Below, one piece after another: positions 1 through 6,280 of a DNA stretch of 7,284 nt (position 1 is its first letter; every line of letters starts with the position of its first letter). Source of the stretch: Clostridiales bacterium (lineage in GTDB: Bacteria > Bacillota > Clostridia > Caldicoprobacterales > DTU083); contig JAAZEK010000211.1 in NCBI GenBank assembly GCA_012512335.1, positions 1 through 7,284 of the forward strand. Direction: 5' to 3'. The notes beneath the pieces were generated by a model. That model searched no databases and was not told the origin of the DNA. It worked only from the letters and a program-made list of their open reading frames with translations. A program made the position numbers and the translations under genes.

Positions 1-9
1 AAGTATAAG

Positions 10-52
10 AGAGGACAGTTGCATCATTTGAGGATGTAATTGTTCTTTTTTT
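10..52 (+). terminator. Rho-independent terminator of an upstream gene
   Basis: Bases 12-25 pair with 33-46 without a gap (14 pairs, three of them G-T/U wobbles) around a 7-base loop (26-32). The stem runs into seven T residues (46-52). This is the layout of an intrinsic terminator read on the + strand. It should end transcription of a gene whose coding region lies left of the window, and so makes ispH the first gene of a new unit. The pairing is seen directly; the function is inferred. Confidence 0.85.
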
Positions 53-54
53 CT

Positions 55-82
55 ATGAAATAATGTGGTTATGTTGTATAAT
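55..82 (+). promoter_or_regulatory. Probable sigma-A-type promoter of the ispH-ispG-ackA unit
   Basis: A perfect TATAAT lies at 77-82, and ATGAAA at 55-60 matches the -35 consensus TTGACA at four of six positions with a 16-base spacer. It sits just after the terminator and ahead of ispH, so transcription would start near 88-90 and leave a leader of about 60 bases. The -10 is convincing and the -35 is weak. Confidence 0.6.
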
Positions 83-90
83 ATAAGTTA

Positions 91-106
91 ATGTAAACGC
101 TGTTAT
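91..106 (+). promoter_or_regulatory. Possible catabolite response element (cre, CcpA-type operator)
   Basis: ATGTAAACGCTGTTAT fits the cre consensus TGTAANCGNTNACA at 12 of 14 positions, including the central CG; the two misses are in the right half. It begins a few bases after the predicted transcription start. In Bacillota, cre sites in that position usually block transcription when CcpA is bound, while cre sites upstream of a promoter (as at B. subtilis ackA) activate. The match is seen; the function is inferred, and chance matches are common in AT-rich DNA. Confidence 0.4.
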
Positions 107-149
107 TTGAAATTTTTTATATTACAGCTAGATGAAAGGGAAAATTCAT

Positions 150-1007
150 ATGTCAAGGCAGATAATCATTGCTGAAAATGCAGGTTTTTGCTTCGGAGTC
201 AAACGAGCGGTTGAAATGACCGTTGATACAAATAATGATAAAAAATCCAAGGTCTATACCTTAGGTCCTCTCATTCATAATAAGGATGTAGTGGAGAGCT
301 TAAGAGATCAAGGAATTTATTCAATTGACAATGATTATTTTGGAGATTTGTCATCAGAAGATACCGTGGTAATTCGTTCTCACGGTGTTAGTTCCAATAT
401 CTTAGAGGAGATAAAGAAAACTGGTGCTTCGATAGTAGATGCTACTTGCCCATACGTAACTAGTATTCAAAGAAAAGCCAGGAAATATCACAGTGAGGGT
501 TACCTGATTGTAATAGTAGGAGATCCAAAACACCCTGAAGTGATAGGCATCAACGGCTGGTGTGAAAATACAGCTATTATCACAAAAACAGGAGACGAGC
601 TAGAGAATCTTCCCGATAAAGTTTGTGTATTATCCCAAACTACAGAAAAACAAGCCAATTATGAAAAGACCTTGGAGGCAGTTTCCAAGCTCAGTCAAGA
701 TGTATTAGCTTTTAATACTATATGTAGTGCCACTAGAGAAAGGCAAGAAAGTGCTTATAGTGTATCGAAAAAGGCAGATCTGATGGTGGTTATTGGGGGA
801 AAGAATAGCTCCAATACAAAAAAACTCTACGAAATATGCAAGGAAAACTGCCAAAACACTATACTAATAGAAAATGTTTATGAAATTCCTGACGATCTCA
901 TAGAAGACTCAAATTTAAAAATAATTGGTGTAACTGCAGGTGCTTCAACACCAGATTGGGTAATAAGTGAAGTTATAAATAAGTTGAAAGGGACAAGCCC
1001 TTCGTAA
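150..1007 (+). CDS. ispH: 4-hydroxy-3-methylbut-2-enyl diphosphate reductase (IspH/LytB)
   Basis: Cytoplasmic [4Fe-4S] enzyme for the last MEP-pathway step, reducing HMBPP to IPP and DMAPP. The start at 150 gives 285 residues, close to the usual length. It is preferred over the in-frame ATG at 132 because AAAGGG (135-140) lies 9 bases ahead of it, nothing similar precedes 132, and family members begin just before the AGFCFGVKRA motif. The three cluster cysteines are visible: Cys14 (AGFCFGV), Cys100 (DATCPYV) and Cys192 (ICSATRERQ). Substrate residues are His43 (GPLIHN), His78 (RSHG), His128 and catalytic Glu130 (KHPEV), the SQTT loop at 162-165, and the GGKNSSNT (216-223) and GASTPDW (264-270) motifs. 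The ribosomal S1 domain fused to IspH in some clostridia is absent. It is the first gene of the unit; ispG starts 19 bases downstream. Confidence 0.97.
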   Translation: MSRQIIIAENAGFCFGVKRAVEMTVDTNNDKKSKVYTLGPLIHNKDVVESLRDQGIYSIDNDYFGDLSSEDTVVIRSHGVSSNILEEIKKTGASIVDATCPYVTSIQRKARKYHSEGYLIVIVGDPKHPEVIGINGWCENTAIITKTGDELENLPDKVCVLSQTTEKQANYEKTLEAVSKLSQDVLAFNTICSATRERQESAYSVSKKADLMVVIGGKNSSNTKKLYEICKENCQNTILIENVYEIPDDLIEDSNLKIIGVTAGASTPDWVISEVINKLKGTSPS

Positions 1008-1026
1008 GCATACAGGAGGATATCGT

Positions 1027-2088
1027 ATGTATAGAGTAAAGACAAGACAAATTATAGTAGGTAATAAAGTCATTGGTGGAGGTGCACCTGTTACTGTGCA
1101 ATCAATGACTAATACAGATACAAGAAATGTTGAAGCAACAGTAGCCCAGGTCCTCAGGCTTGAGGAAGCTGGTTGTGATATCATCCGTAGCACCGTACCT
1201 GACTTAGAGGCAGCTGAAGCATTATCTAAAATCATACCCCAAATTCATATACCTATGGTAGCAGATATCCATTTCGATTATAGCTTAGCACTTAAGTCCA
1301 TAGAGAATGGAGTAGCCAAATTACGAATCAATCCAGGCAACATTGGAAATAAGGAAAAGGTTAAAGCTGTAGTGCAAGCTGCTAAAGACAAGGGAATTCC
1401 CATTCGAATTGGGGTTAATTCAGGTTCTCTGCAAAGGGATATATTGCACAAATATGGTGGTGTATGCCCAGAGGCTTTGGTAGAAAGTGCTATGCGACAT
1501 GTGGATATATTACGTGAATTGGATTTTCATGATATTGCTATTTCGGTGAAATCATCTGATGTTATGGAAATGATTGAGTGCTATCGACTGATATCAAAAA
1601 AGGTAGATTATCCACTGCATATTGGTGTAACGGAATCTGGTACTATTAGAAAAGGTACTATCAAATCTAGTGTAGGCATAGGAGCACTTTTGGCAGAAGG
1701 GATTGGCGACACGCTTCGGGTATCTCTTACTGGTGATCCCGTAGAAGAAGTTATAGTGGGTAAGGAAATTTTAAAATCATTGGGACATATAAAGGAAGGA
1801 ATCGAGCTAATTTCTTGTCCTACCTGTGGACGTACGCAGTTAGATTTAATAAGGATTGCTCAGGAGGTAGAAGAACGACTAGCCTCTGTAAAAAAGCATA
1901 TTAAGATTGCTGTTATGGGTTGTGCAGTGAACGGTCCTGGAGAAGCCAGACGAGCAGATATAGGTATAGCTGGAGGAAACGGAGAAGGCCTTATATTTAA
2001 AAAAGGCGAAATTATCCGGAAAGTAAAGGAAGAAGATCTAGTAGAAGAACTTATTAAAGAGGTTCAAGAAATTATAAAAAACTATTAA
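1027..2088 (+). CDS. ispG: 4-hydroxy-3-methylbut-2-en-1-yl diphosphate synthase (IspG/GcpE)
   Basis: Cytoplasmic [4Fe-4S] enzyme that converts MEcPP to HMBPP, the step just before IspH. The protein has 353 residues, typical of the short bacterial form without the insert domain of plant enzymes. The N-terminal TIM-barrel part carries VQSMTNTDTR (24-33), the MVADIHFD segment (77-84) and LRINPGNIG (99-107). The C-terminal cluster domain shows Cys264 and Cys267 (SCPTCGRTQ), Cys299 (MGCAVNGPGEA) and the fourth ligand Glu306, matching Cys270/Cys273/Cys305/Glu312 of E. coli IspG. AGGAGGA (1015-1021) precedes the ATG by 5 bases. It is clearly coupled to ispH; in many clostridia ispG instead follows dxr and rseP, so this arrangement is less usual. 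Confidence 0.97.
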   Translation: MYRVKTRQIIVGNKVIGGGAPVTVQSMTNTDTRNVEATVAQVLRLEEAGCDIIRSTVPDLEAAEALSKIIPQIHIPMVADIHFDYSLALKSIENGVAKLRINPGNIGNKEKVKAVVQAAKDKGIPIRIGVNSGSLQRDILHKYGGVCPEALVESAMRHVDILRELDFHDIAISVKSSDVMEMIECYRLISKKVDYPLHIGVTESGTIRKGTIKSSVGIGALLAEGIGDTLRVSLTGDPVEEVIVGKEILKSLGHIKEGIELISCPTCGRTQLDLIRIAQEVEERLASVKKHIKIAVMGCAVNGPGEARRADIGIAGGNGEGLIFKKGEIIRKVKEEDLVEELIKEVQEIIKNY

Positions 2089-2110
2089 AAATAAATTTAT
2101 GGGGGTTTCT

Positions 2111-3376
2111 ATGGAACAATATGTACTTTCTCTAAACAGTGGCAGTTCATCATTAAAATTTAATCTTTTTCAAAGGATGGAAGACAAATCCTTAACATCT
2201 CAGCTAAGTGGAATTGTAGAAGAGGTGGGCAATGTAGACAGAAGTCTATTGAAATATGATGTGAACAATGTAAGACACAAGGTTCAGGTGCCAGTTCCTT
2301 CTCATAAGGAGGCCTTGGTTTTGTTATTCCAGGAACTTGAGAAAAACAATATACAAATGGATGCTATTTGTGGAGTAGGGCATAGAGTGGTTCATGGAGG
2401 CAGTAAGTATTCCGCAAGTGTACTAGTAAATGAGCAAGTAATACAAGCAATTCACGAACTTATACCTCTTGCACCTTTGCATAACGCTCCAAATCTAACG
2501 GGAATAGAAGAAGCTGTAAAACTTTTACCTGAGGCACCTCATGTAGCGGTATTTGACACAGCCTTCCATAGCACCATGCCGGAATCGGCTTTTCGTTATG
2601 CTATACCAAATGCCTGGTATCAGGAATATGGTGTCCGCAAATACGGTTTTCATGGGATTTCTCATTTGTTTGTAGCAAAACGAGCTGCACGTTTTTTGAA
2701 TCTTCCATTTGATCAGTTCAGCGGTATTACTGTTCACCTTGGTAATGGATGCAGTATAACAAAAATAGAAAATGGAAAGTCAGTAGATACAAGCATGGGA
2801 TTTACCCCTCTAGAGGGCTTGGTAATGGGTACTCGTACAGGAGACATTGATCCAGCTTTGATTTCTCATGTGGCTAACAGATTAGTGGAAGATAAAGGAC
2901 TGGCTTTGGATGAAGCCTATGAAACAGTCATGCATGCTTTAAATAAGGAAAGTGGTTTGAAAGCCTTGTCAGGTGTATCAATGATGCAAGATATTCGACA
3001 AAGAGCTGTGGATGGTGATCTAGTTGCTGATGCAGCTTTATCCATATATTCATATCGTGTTGCCAAATATATAGGAGCCTACTGGGCTACACTACCAGAA
3101 GCTCATGCTATTGTTTTCACTGCAGGAGTTGGAGAAAATGAAGGCTATATCAGAGCAAGAATTCTTTCCTTCTTAAAGAATCTGAGCTTTGAAATTAAAG
3201 ATGAGAATCAACTTCGAAAACAGGAAATGGTAATAGCCATAAGTAATAAAGTAGGAGATAGGCCTTTGAAAGTGCTAGTTATTCCTACAGATGAGGAAAT
3301 TGTAATTGGATATGATACTTTGTTTATTGGTTGTATGAATCAAGATATTCCTGAATTGTATCCATTTGAAGTTTAG
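2111..3376 (+). CDS. ackA: Acetate kinase
   Basis: Cytoplasmic kinase interconverting acetyl phosphate + ADP and acetate + ATP, the ATP-yielding step of acetate fermentation. The start at 2111 gives 421 residues, slightly above the usual ~400. It is chosen over the ATG at 2099 because family members start just before the phosphate-binding NSGSSSLKF motif and GGGGG (2101-2105) sits 5 bases ahead. Active-site positions known from Methanosarcina AckA are present: Asn9, Ser12, Lys16, Arg92 (GHRVVHGG), Asp149 (FDTAFH), His181 (YGFHGISH), Arg242 (GTRTGDIDP) and Glu396 (PTDEE). HLGNGCS (209-215) and FTAGVGEN (336-343) are the nucleotide-binding motifs. A propionate kinase of the same family (TdcD/PduW) cannot be fully excluded; butyrate kinase does not fit. 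The usual partner pta is not in the window. It lies 22 bases after ispG, probably in the same transcript. Confidence 0.95.
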   Translation: MEQYVLSLNSGSSSLKFNLFQRMEDKSLTSQLSGIVEEVGNVDRSLLKYDVNNVRHKVQVPVPSHKEALVLLFQELEKNNIQMDAICGVGHRVVHGGSKYSASVLVNEQVIQAIHELIPLAPLHNAPNLTGIEEAVKLLPEAPHVAVFDTAFHSTMPESAFRYAIPNAWYQEYGVRKYGFHGISHLFVAKRAARFLNLPFDQFSGITVHLGNGCSITKIENGKSVDTSMGFTPLEGLVMGTRTGDIDPALISHVANRLVEDKGLALDEAYETVMHALNKESGLKALSGVSMMQDIRQRAVDGDLVADAALSIYSYRVAKYIGAYWATLPEAHAIVFTAGVGENEGYIRARILSFLKNLSFEIKDENQLRKQEMVIAISNKVGDRPLKVLVIPTDEEIVIGYDTLFIGCMNQDIPELYPFEV

Positions 3377-3381
3377 TAGAT

Positions 3382-3464
3382 GATACGGGATGCGGGGTAC
3401 GGGATGCATGCAGGGCAGATGACTCTGTCTGACTAGAGGAAATGGGATATGAGATGCGAGATAA
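3382..3464. repeat. Degenerate GGGAT-type short repeats between ackA and the capA-like gene
   Basis: TACGGGATGC occurs twice (3384-3393 and 3398-3407, period 14). A related purine-rich tract with GGGATATGAGATGC and GCGAGAT follows at 3444-3462, so RGATGC appears three times in about 70 bases. The local composition is more G-rich than the surroundings. The palindrome TGCATGCA (3405-3412) and a weak CAGA/TCTG hairpin lie between the two tracts. The rest of the 115-base gap holds only the downstream ribosome site; no terminator or clear promoter is seen. It may be a remnant of a dispersed intergenic repeat; its role is unknown. Confidence 0.5.
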
Positions 3465-3491
3465 GCACCAACCAGTAAAGGAAGTGTGTAT

Positions 3492-4664
3492 ATGCTAAAT
3501 CGATTGATTATTATTTTACTCATAATTTTAGTGGTATTGGGACTAGGTTTATTAGCCATGGAGCTAATAGATCCTGTTAAGCAGTATGCAAATGACCCTA
3601 CCACATCACCAGAGCTAGTAGACATAACTACAGAAGTTCCGGAGACTCCAAAACCCAATCCCTCAATATCACCTATTAAAAGTCCTAATCCCACTGTAGT
3701 GCCCACTCCAGAACCTACAGCAGAACCAGTGGAAATATTGATTTCTTTTGCTGGTGATGTCACCATAGGAACTGATGAAACCTTTACATATACAAATTCA
3801 TTCCCAGATCGCTATGAAAGAGTAGGGAGGGATGACTCATACTTTTTTAAAGGGGTTAAACATCTTTTTGAAAATGATGATCTCACCTTAGTAAATCTGG
3901 AAACTACATTTACAACTTCTAAGAAGAAAGCAGATAAAAGATACCGTTTTAAAGCAGAACCTTCTATGGTAAATATTTTAACTGAAGGTAGCGTAGAAAT
4001 GGTTAATATATCAAATAATCACATATATGACTACCTGGATATAGGTTTCCAAGAGACTTTACAGACATTGGAGCAGGCCGATATCCAGTATTCAGGAGAA
4101 GGGCATATAGCTTATTATGAAGCAAAAGGTATTACTATAGCCAGTATTGGTTATATTGCCTGGAATACAGAGATACAGGATTCTCTTGAAAAGGATATTG
4201 CAGAAGCTAGAGATAATGCGGATCTGGTTATTGTTTCCTTTCACTGGGGCGAAGAATCATCCAATTACCCAATTTCAGTACAGATGGATCTGGGAAGATT
4301 TTGCATAGATCAAGGGGTTGATATCGTTGTGGGGCATCACCCCCATGTTATGCAGGGGATAGATAAGTATAAAGGAAAATATATAGTATATAGTCTAGCT
4401 AATTTCTGTTTTGGAGGTCATGGTAATCCCAAGGATAAGGATACATTTATCTTTCAAGGTCGTTTTACTTTCCAAAATGGAGAGCTTATAAATAATGAGG
4501 GAATAGTCTATGCATGCAGCGTTTCTTCTCAAAGCAATATTAATGACTATCAACCGACACTACTTAAGGGAGAAGATCGTGAAAAAGTAATAAATCGTAT
4601 TCTGGAATACAGCACAAAGCTAAAATACGGTATAACGAGCGAGGATGTTATATTTAGTGAGTAA
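3492..4664 (+). CDS. Membrane-anchored CapA-family (PGA_cap) metallophosphatase-fold protein
   Basis: The start at 3492 gives 390 residues. AAAGGAAG (3477-3484) is 7 bases ahead of this ATG, whereas the in-frame GTG at 3486 would be too close. Residues 4-24 form one hydrophobic segment, an uncleaved signal anchor or signal peptide. A Pro/Thr/Ser-rich linker (about 38-80, with repeated P-x-P units) would span the wall region. The outward-facing domain (about 82-310) carries the CapA-type metallophosphoesterase motifs FAGDV (86-90), NLETT (135-139), NNH (175-177), FHWGEE (250-255), GHHPHVMQGI (281-290) and YSLANF (300-305). CapA/PgsA proteins take part in poly-gamma-glutamate export or anchoring, but no capB, capC or pgsE is nearby, and many stand-alone homologues have no known substrate. 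A capsule role is therefore not supported here. The stop codon touches the hairpin element downstream. Confidence 0.88.
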   Translation: MLNRLIIILLIILVVLGLGLLAMELIDPVKQYANDPTTSPELVDITTEVPETPKPNPSISPIKSPNPTVVPTPEPTAEPVEILISFAGDVTIGTDETFTYTNSFPDRYERVGRDDSYFFKGVKHLFENDDLTLVNLETTFTTSKKKADKRYRFKAEPSMVNILTEGSVEMVNISNNHIYDYLDIGFQETLQTLEQADIQYSGEGHIAYYEAKGITIASIGYIAWNTEIQDSLEKDIAEARDNADLVIVSFHWGEESSNYPISVQMDLGRFCIDQGVDIVVGHHPHVMQGIDKYKGKYIVYSLANFCFGGHGNPKDKDTFIFQGRFTFQNGELINNEGIVYACSVSSQSNINDYQPTLLKGEDREKVINRILEYSTKLKYGITSEDVIFSE

Positions 4665-4667
4665 CTG
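4662..4667. other. Left copy of a possible target-site duplication (TAACTG)
   Basis: TAACTG at 4662-4667 directly precedes the element end GTTACTGTTC, and the same six bases recur at 4897-4902, two bases after the opposite end. The left copy contains the TAA stop codon of the capA-like gene. The exact border is uncertain: the ends also fit a 12-bp TIR starting two bases further out (TGGTTACTGTTC against TTGTTACTGTTC), with a TAAC duplication. Confidence 0.4.
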
Positions 4668-4896
4668 GTTACTGTTCCCTGGGTCAATTAAAATAATAAA
4701 TTATATTCCAGTCGCTGTTGCAATCGCGAATCAATCTAGAGCTCATCTCAGCTGAAAATTCTACACCTTCCAAACTCACTGCGTTCAGACAGTGAAGGTG
4801 CTTAACGCATTTTCTGCTGAGATTCGCTAAGATTGATAATCGTTCCTGCAAAGGCTCCTTCCATATAATTTATTATTTTGACGTGAACAGTAACAA
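4668..4896. mobile_element. MITE-like long inverted-repeat element, complete copy
   Basis: This non-coding block folds onto itself along almost its whole length. The ends GTTACTGTTC (4668-4677) and GAACAGTAAC (4885-4894) match perfectly. Next, 17 bp (4690-4706 with 4863-4879) pair perfectly, then TTGCA/TGCAA (4718-4722, 4847-4851), ATCAATCT/AGATTGAT (4730-4737, 4830-4837), a 15-bp stem with one mismatch (4745-4759, 4809-4823), CACCTT/AAGGTG (4764-4769, 4795-4800) and CACTG/CAGTG around an 8-base loop (4782-4789). A second copy begins at 7127. There is no transposase or credible ORF inside, so movement would need an enzyme from elsewhere. Alternatives are a structured RNA or a repeat that acts as a terminator. 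The structure and repetition are seen; mobility is inferred. Confidence 0.75.
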
Positions 4897-4902
4897 TAAC
4901 TG
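4897..4902. other. Right copy of a possible target-site duplication (TAACTG)
   Basis: Repeats the six bases at 4662-4667 on the far side of the element, separated from its matching end by AA. See the left copy for the uncertainty about the border. Confidence 0.4.
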
Positions 4903-4911
4903 CTAATTCAC

Positions 4912-4941
4912 TTGTATTTTACAGTGTTTGACTGATATAAT
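4912..4941 (+). promoter_or_regulatory. Extended -10 promoter of the HAD-family gene
   Basis: TGATATAAT (4933-4941) is a perfect extended -10 (TGn plus TATAAT). The -35 candidate TTGTAT (4912-4917) is weak, with an 18-base spacer, as is usual for extended -10 promoters. The start would fall near 4948, leaving only about 16 bases before the TTG codon, mostly the ribosome site. It lies outside the hairpin element, so the gene keeps its own promoter. Confidence 0.65.
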
Positions 4942-4948
4942 CCCCTAC

Positions 4949-4955
4949 AGGAGGT
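4949..4955 (+). promoter_or_regulatory. Ribosome binding site that fixes the TTG start at 4964
   Basis: AGGAGGT ends 8 bases before TTG at 4964. An in-frame TTG at 4928 overlaps the predicted promoter and has no ribosome site, so it is rejected as the start. Confidence 0.85.
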
Positions 4956-4963
4956 GGCATCTA

Positions 4964-5677
4964 TTGATTGACACAATACTTTTTGATCTGGACGGCACAC
5001 TTTTACCAATGGACATGGACGAATTCACTAGAATTTATTTTGGTGAAATAGGAAAGGCCTTACAAGACCTAACGGAACCAGATAAGCTTATCACTTATGT
5101 TTGGGAAGGCACAAAAGCCATGCTAGGCAATGATGGTAATAAGACCAATAAACAAGTTTTTATGGAAACTTTTGGACAGTTAATTGGCGGTGATTTAGCA
5201 GTTTATGAACAACGCTTCGATGAGTTTTATGACGATGGATTCTTAAATGTACGTGAATATGTGGAACCCCATCCAGGGGTTAAGGATTTCATTGCTACAT
5301 TGAAGAAGAAAGGTTATTCTCTAGTAATTGCAACTAACCCATTATTTCCTCGAAAGGCAGTACTACATCGCATTGAATGGGCAGAGCTTAATCCAGATGA
5401 CTTTGACTACATAAGTTGTTATGAAGATAACACATACTGCAAGCCTCATGTTGAGTTTTATCAAGAGGTAATTAACAAAGTGAACAAAAATCCTGATCAA
5501 TGTATGATGGTGGGAAATGATGTACAGGAGGATTTGGTTGCCTCCAAGCTAGGTATTCAAACCTATCTCATTACCGATCATATGCTGAACAGACATGATA
5601 TCCCAATAGAGAGTAATTACCAAGGAAATTATGAGGATTTTGCTAAATTTGTAGAAGGCTTACCTGACCTAAGCTGA
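4964..5677 (+). CDS. HAD-superfamily hydrolase (phosphatase-like)
   Basis: The protein has 237 residues from a TTG start with a strong ribosome site. All four HAD motifs are present: motif I FDLDGTL (7-13) with nucleophile Asp8 and acid/base Asp10, motif II ATNP (123-126) with Thr124, motif III Lys160 (CKPH), and motif IV VGNDVQED (183-190) with Asp186 and Asp190 for magnesium. Residues of about 15-100 form a helical cap (type C1), as in the phosphoglycolate phosphatase/beta-phosphoglucomutase branch. A small phosphorylated metabolite is the likely substrate, but its identity cannot be read from the sequence. It has its own promoter and so is probably independent of the capA-like gene. The last 9 bases overlap the end of the opposing methyltransferase gene. 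Confidence 0.92.
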   Translation: MIDTILFDLDGTLLPMDMDEFTRIYFGEIGKALQDLTEPDKLITYVWEGTKAMLGNDGNKTNKQVFMETFGQLIGGDLAVYEQRFDEFYDDGFLNVREYVEPHPGVKDFIATLKKKGYSLVIATNPLFPRKAVLHRIEWAELNPDDFDYISCYEDNTYCKPHVEFYQEVINKVNKNPDQCMMVGNDVQEDLVASKLGIQTYLITDHMLNRHDIPIESNYQGNYEDFAKFVEGLPDLS

Positions 5678-6265
5678 TTCCTTTATACTCCTTACAATCC
5701 AATATCCGCCTTGTTTGTTGATTACTTCACAATTGCCAAAAACAGATTGGAGCTTTTCCATAGCAGATTTGGCTCCCTGCTTTTTTTGAATAACTAGATA
5801 AAGGGATCCGCCAGGTAAGAGATATTCCTTACTCTGCTCAAATAGAGTATATATGACATTTTTCCCGGTTCGGATAGGTGGATTGCTGACTATGGCATTA
5901 AAAGGACCATTTACCTGATCAAAACCGTCACTTATATAGGTGGCGGCATTTTTTATTTGATTTCTTTCAATATTTCTCTGAGTTATTTCTACTGCACGTT
6001 GGTTGATATCTATCATGGTGACCTGCGTTTCCGGATATAAGCCAGCTATGCTCAGACCAATCACACCGTACCCACTACCAAGATCCAAGATATTCCCGCT
6101 TAGCTCCGGTAATGATTTTATTAGAATTTCACTACCATAATCCACTTTGTTTTTGGAAAACACGCCAGCGTCCGTATATAGCTCAAGATAAAGCTTATCA
6201 ATTACAAAATCAATGCTTCTAATATCATGAGGTGTTTGTGGATTATTAGTATAATAATGCTCCAT
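5669..6265 (-). CDS. Class I SAM-dependent methyltransferase, RsmC/YbxB-like
   Basis: The protein has 198 residues and a single Rossmann methyltransferase domain. Motif I is DLGSGYG (61-67), the acidic residue after beta-2 is Asp86 (MIDIN), and the catalytic loop is SNPPIRTGK (127-135), an N-P-P motif used for base amino-group methylation in the RsmC/RlmG group. The N-terminal EHYY and DAGVFSKNKVDYGS (32-45) segments resemble B. subtilis YbxB. E. coli RsmC, which makes m2G1207 in 16S rRNA, is about twice as long because of a degenerate duplicated domain that is absent here. The exact target base is therefore inferred. It is translated from an AAGGAG site (6277-6282) that overlaps the stop codon of the upstream gene, 15 bases away, so the two are co-transcribed and perhaps translationally coupled. 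Confidence 0.88.
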   Translation of the reverse strand: MEHYYTNNPQTPHDIRSIDFVIDKLYLELYTDAGVFSKNKVDYGSEILIKSLPELSGNILDLGSGYGVIGLSIAGLYPETQVTMIDINQRAVEITQRNIERNQIKNAATYISDGFDQVNGPFNAIVSNPPIRTGKNVIYTLFEQSKEYLLPGGSLYLVIQKKQGAKSAMEKLQSVFGNCEVINKQGGYWIVRSIKESA

Positions 6266-6280
6266 TTTACTTACTGCTCC

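Noticed and set aside
150..1007. IspH fused to ribosomal protein S1, as in some clostridia
   Set aside because: The frame stops after 285 residues, and ispG with its own ribosome site follows 19 bases later.
945..1235. Minus-strand open frame of 96 codons
   Set aside because: It lies over the end of ispH and the start of ispG, resembles no known protein and has no convincing ribosome site; it is a shadow of the well-identified + strand genes.
2525..2737. Minus-strand open frame of 70 codons inside ackA
   Set aside because: It is fully antisense to conserved acetate kinase motifs and has no protein-like features.
3413..3436. Terminator between ackA and the capA-like gene
   Set aside because: The CAGA/TCTG stem is only four pairs and is not followed by a T-run.
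3275..3766. Minus-strand open frame of 163 codons with a Gly/Val/Ser-rich start
   Set aside because: The low-complexity part is the antisense reading of the Pro/Thr-rich linker of the CapA-like protein; the frame also runs through the repeat gap and the end of ackA.
4668..4896. CRISPR array, integron attC site or tRNA gene
   Set aside because: There is one large inverted repeat rather than regularly spaced short direct repeats, no R'/R'' core sites, and no cloverleaf or T-loop sequence.
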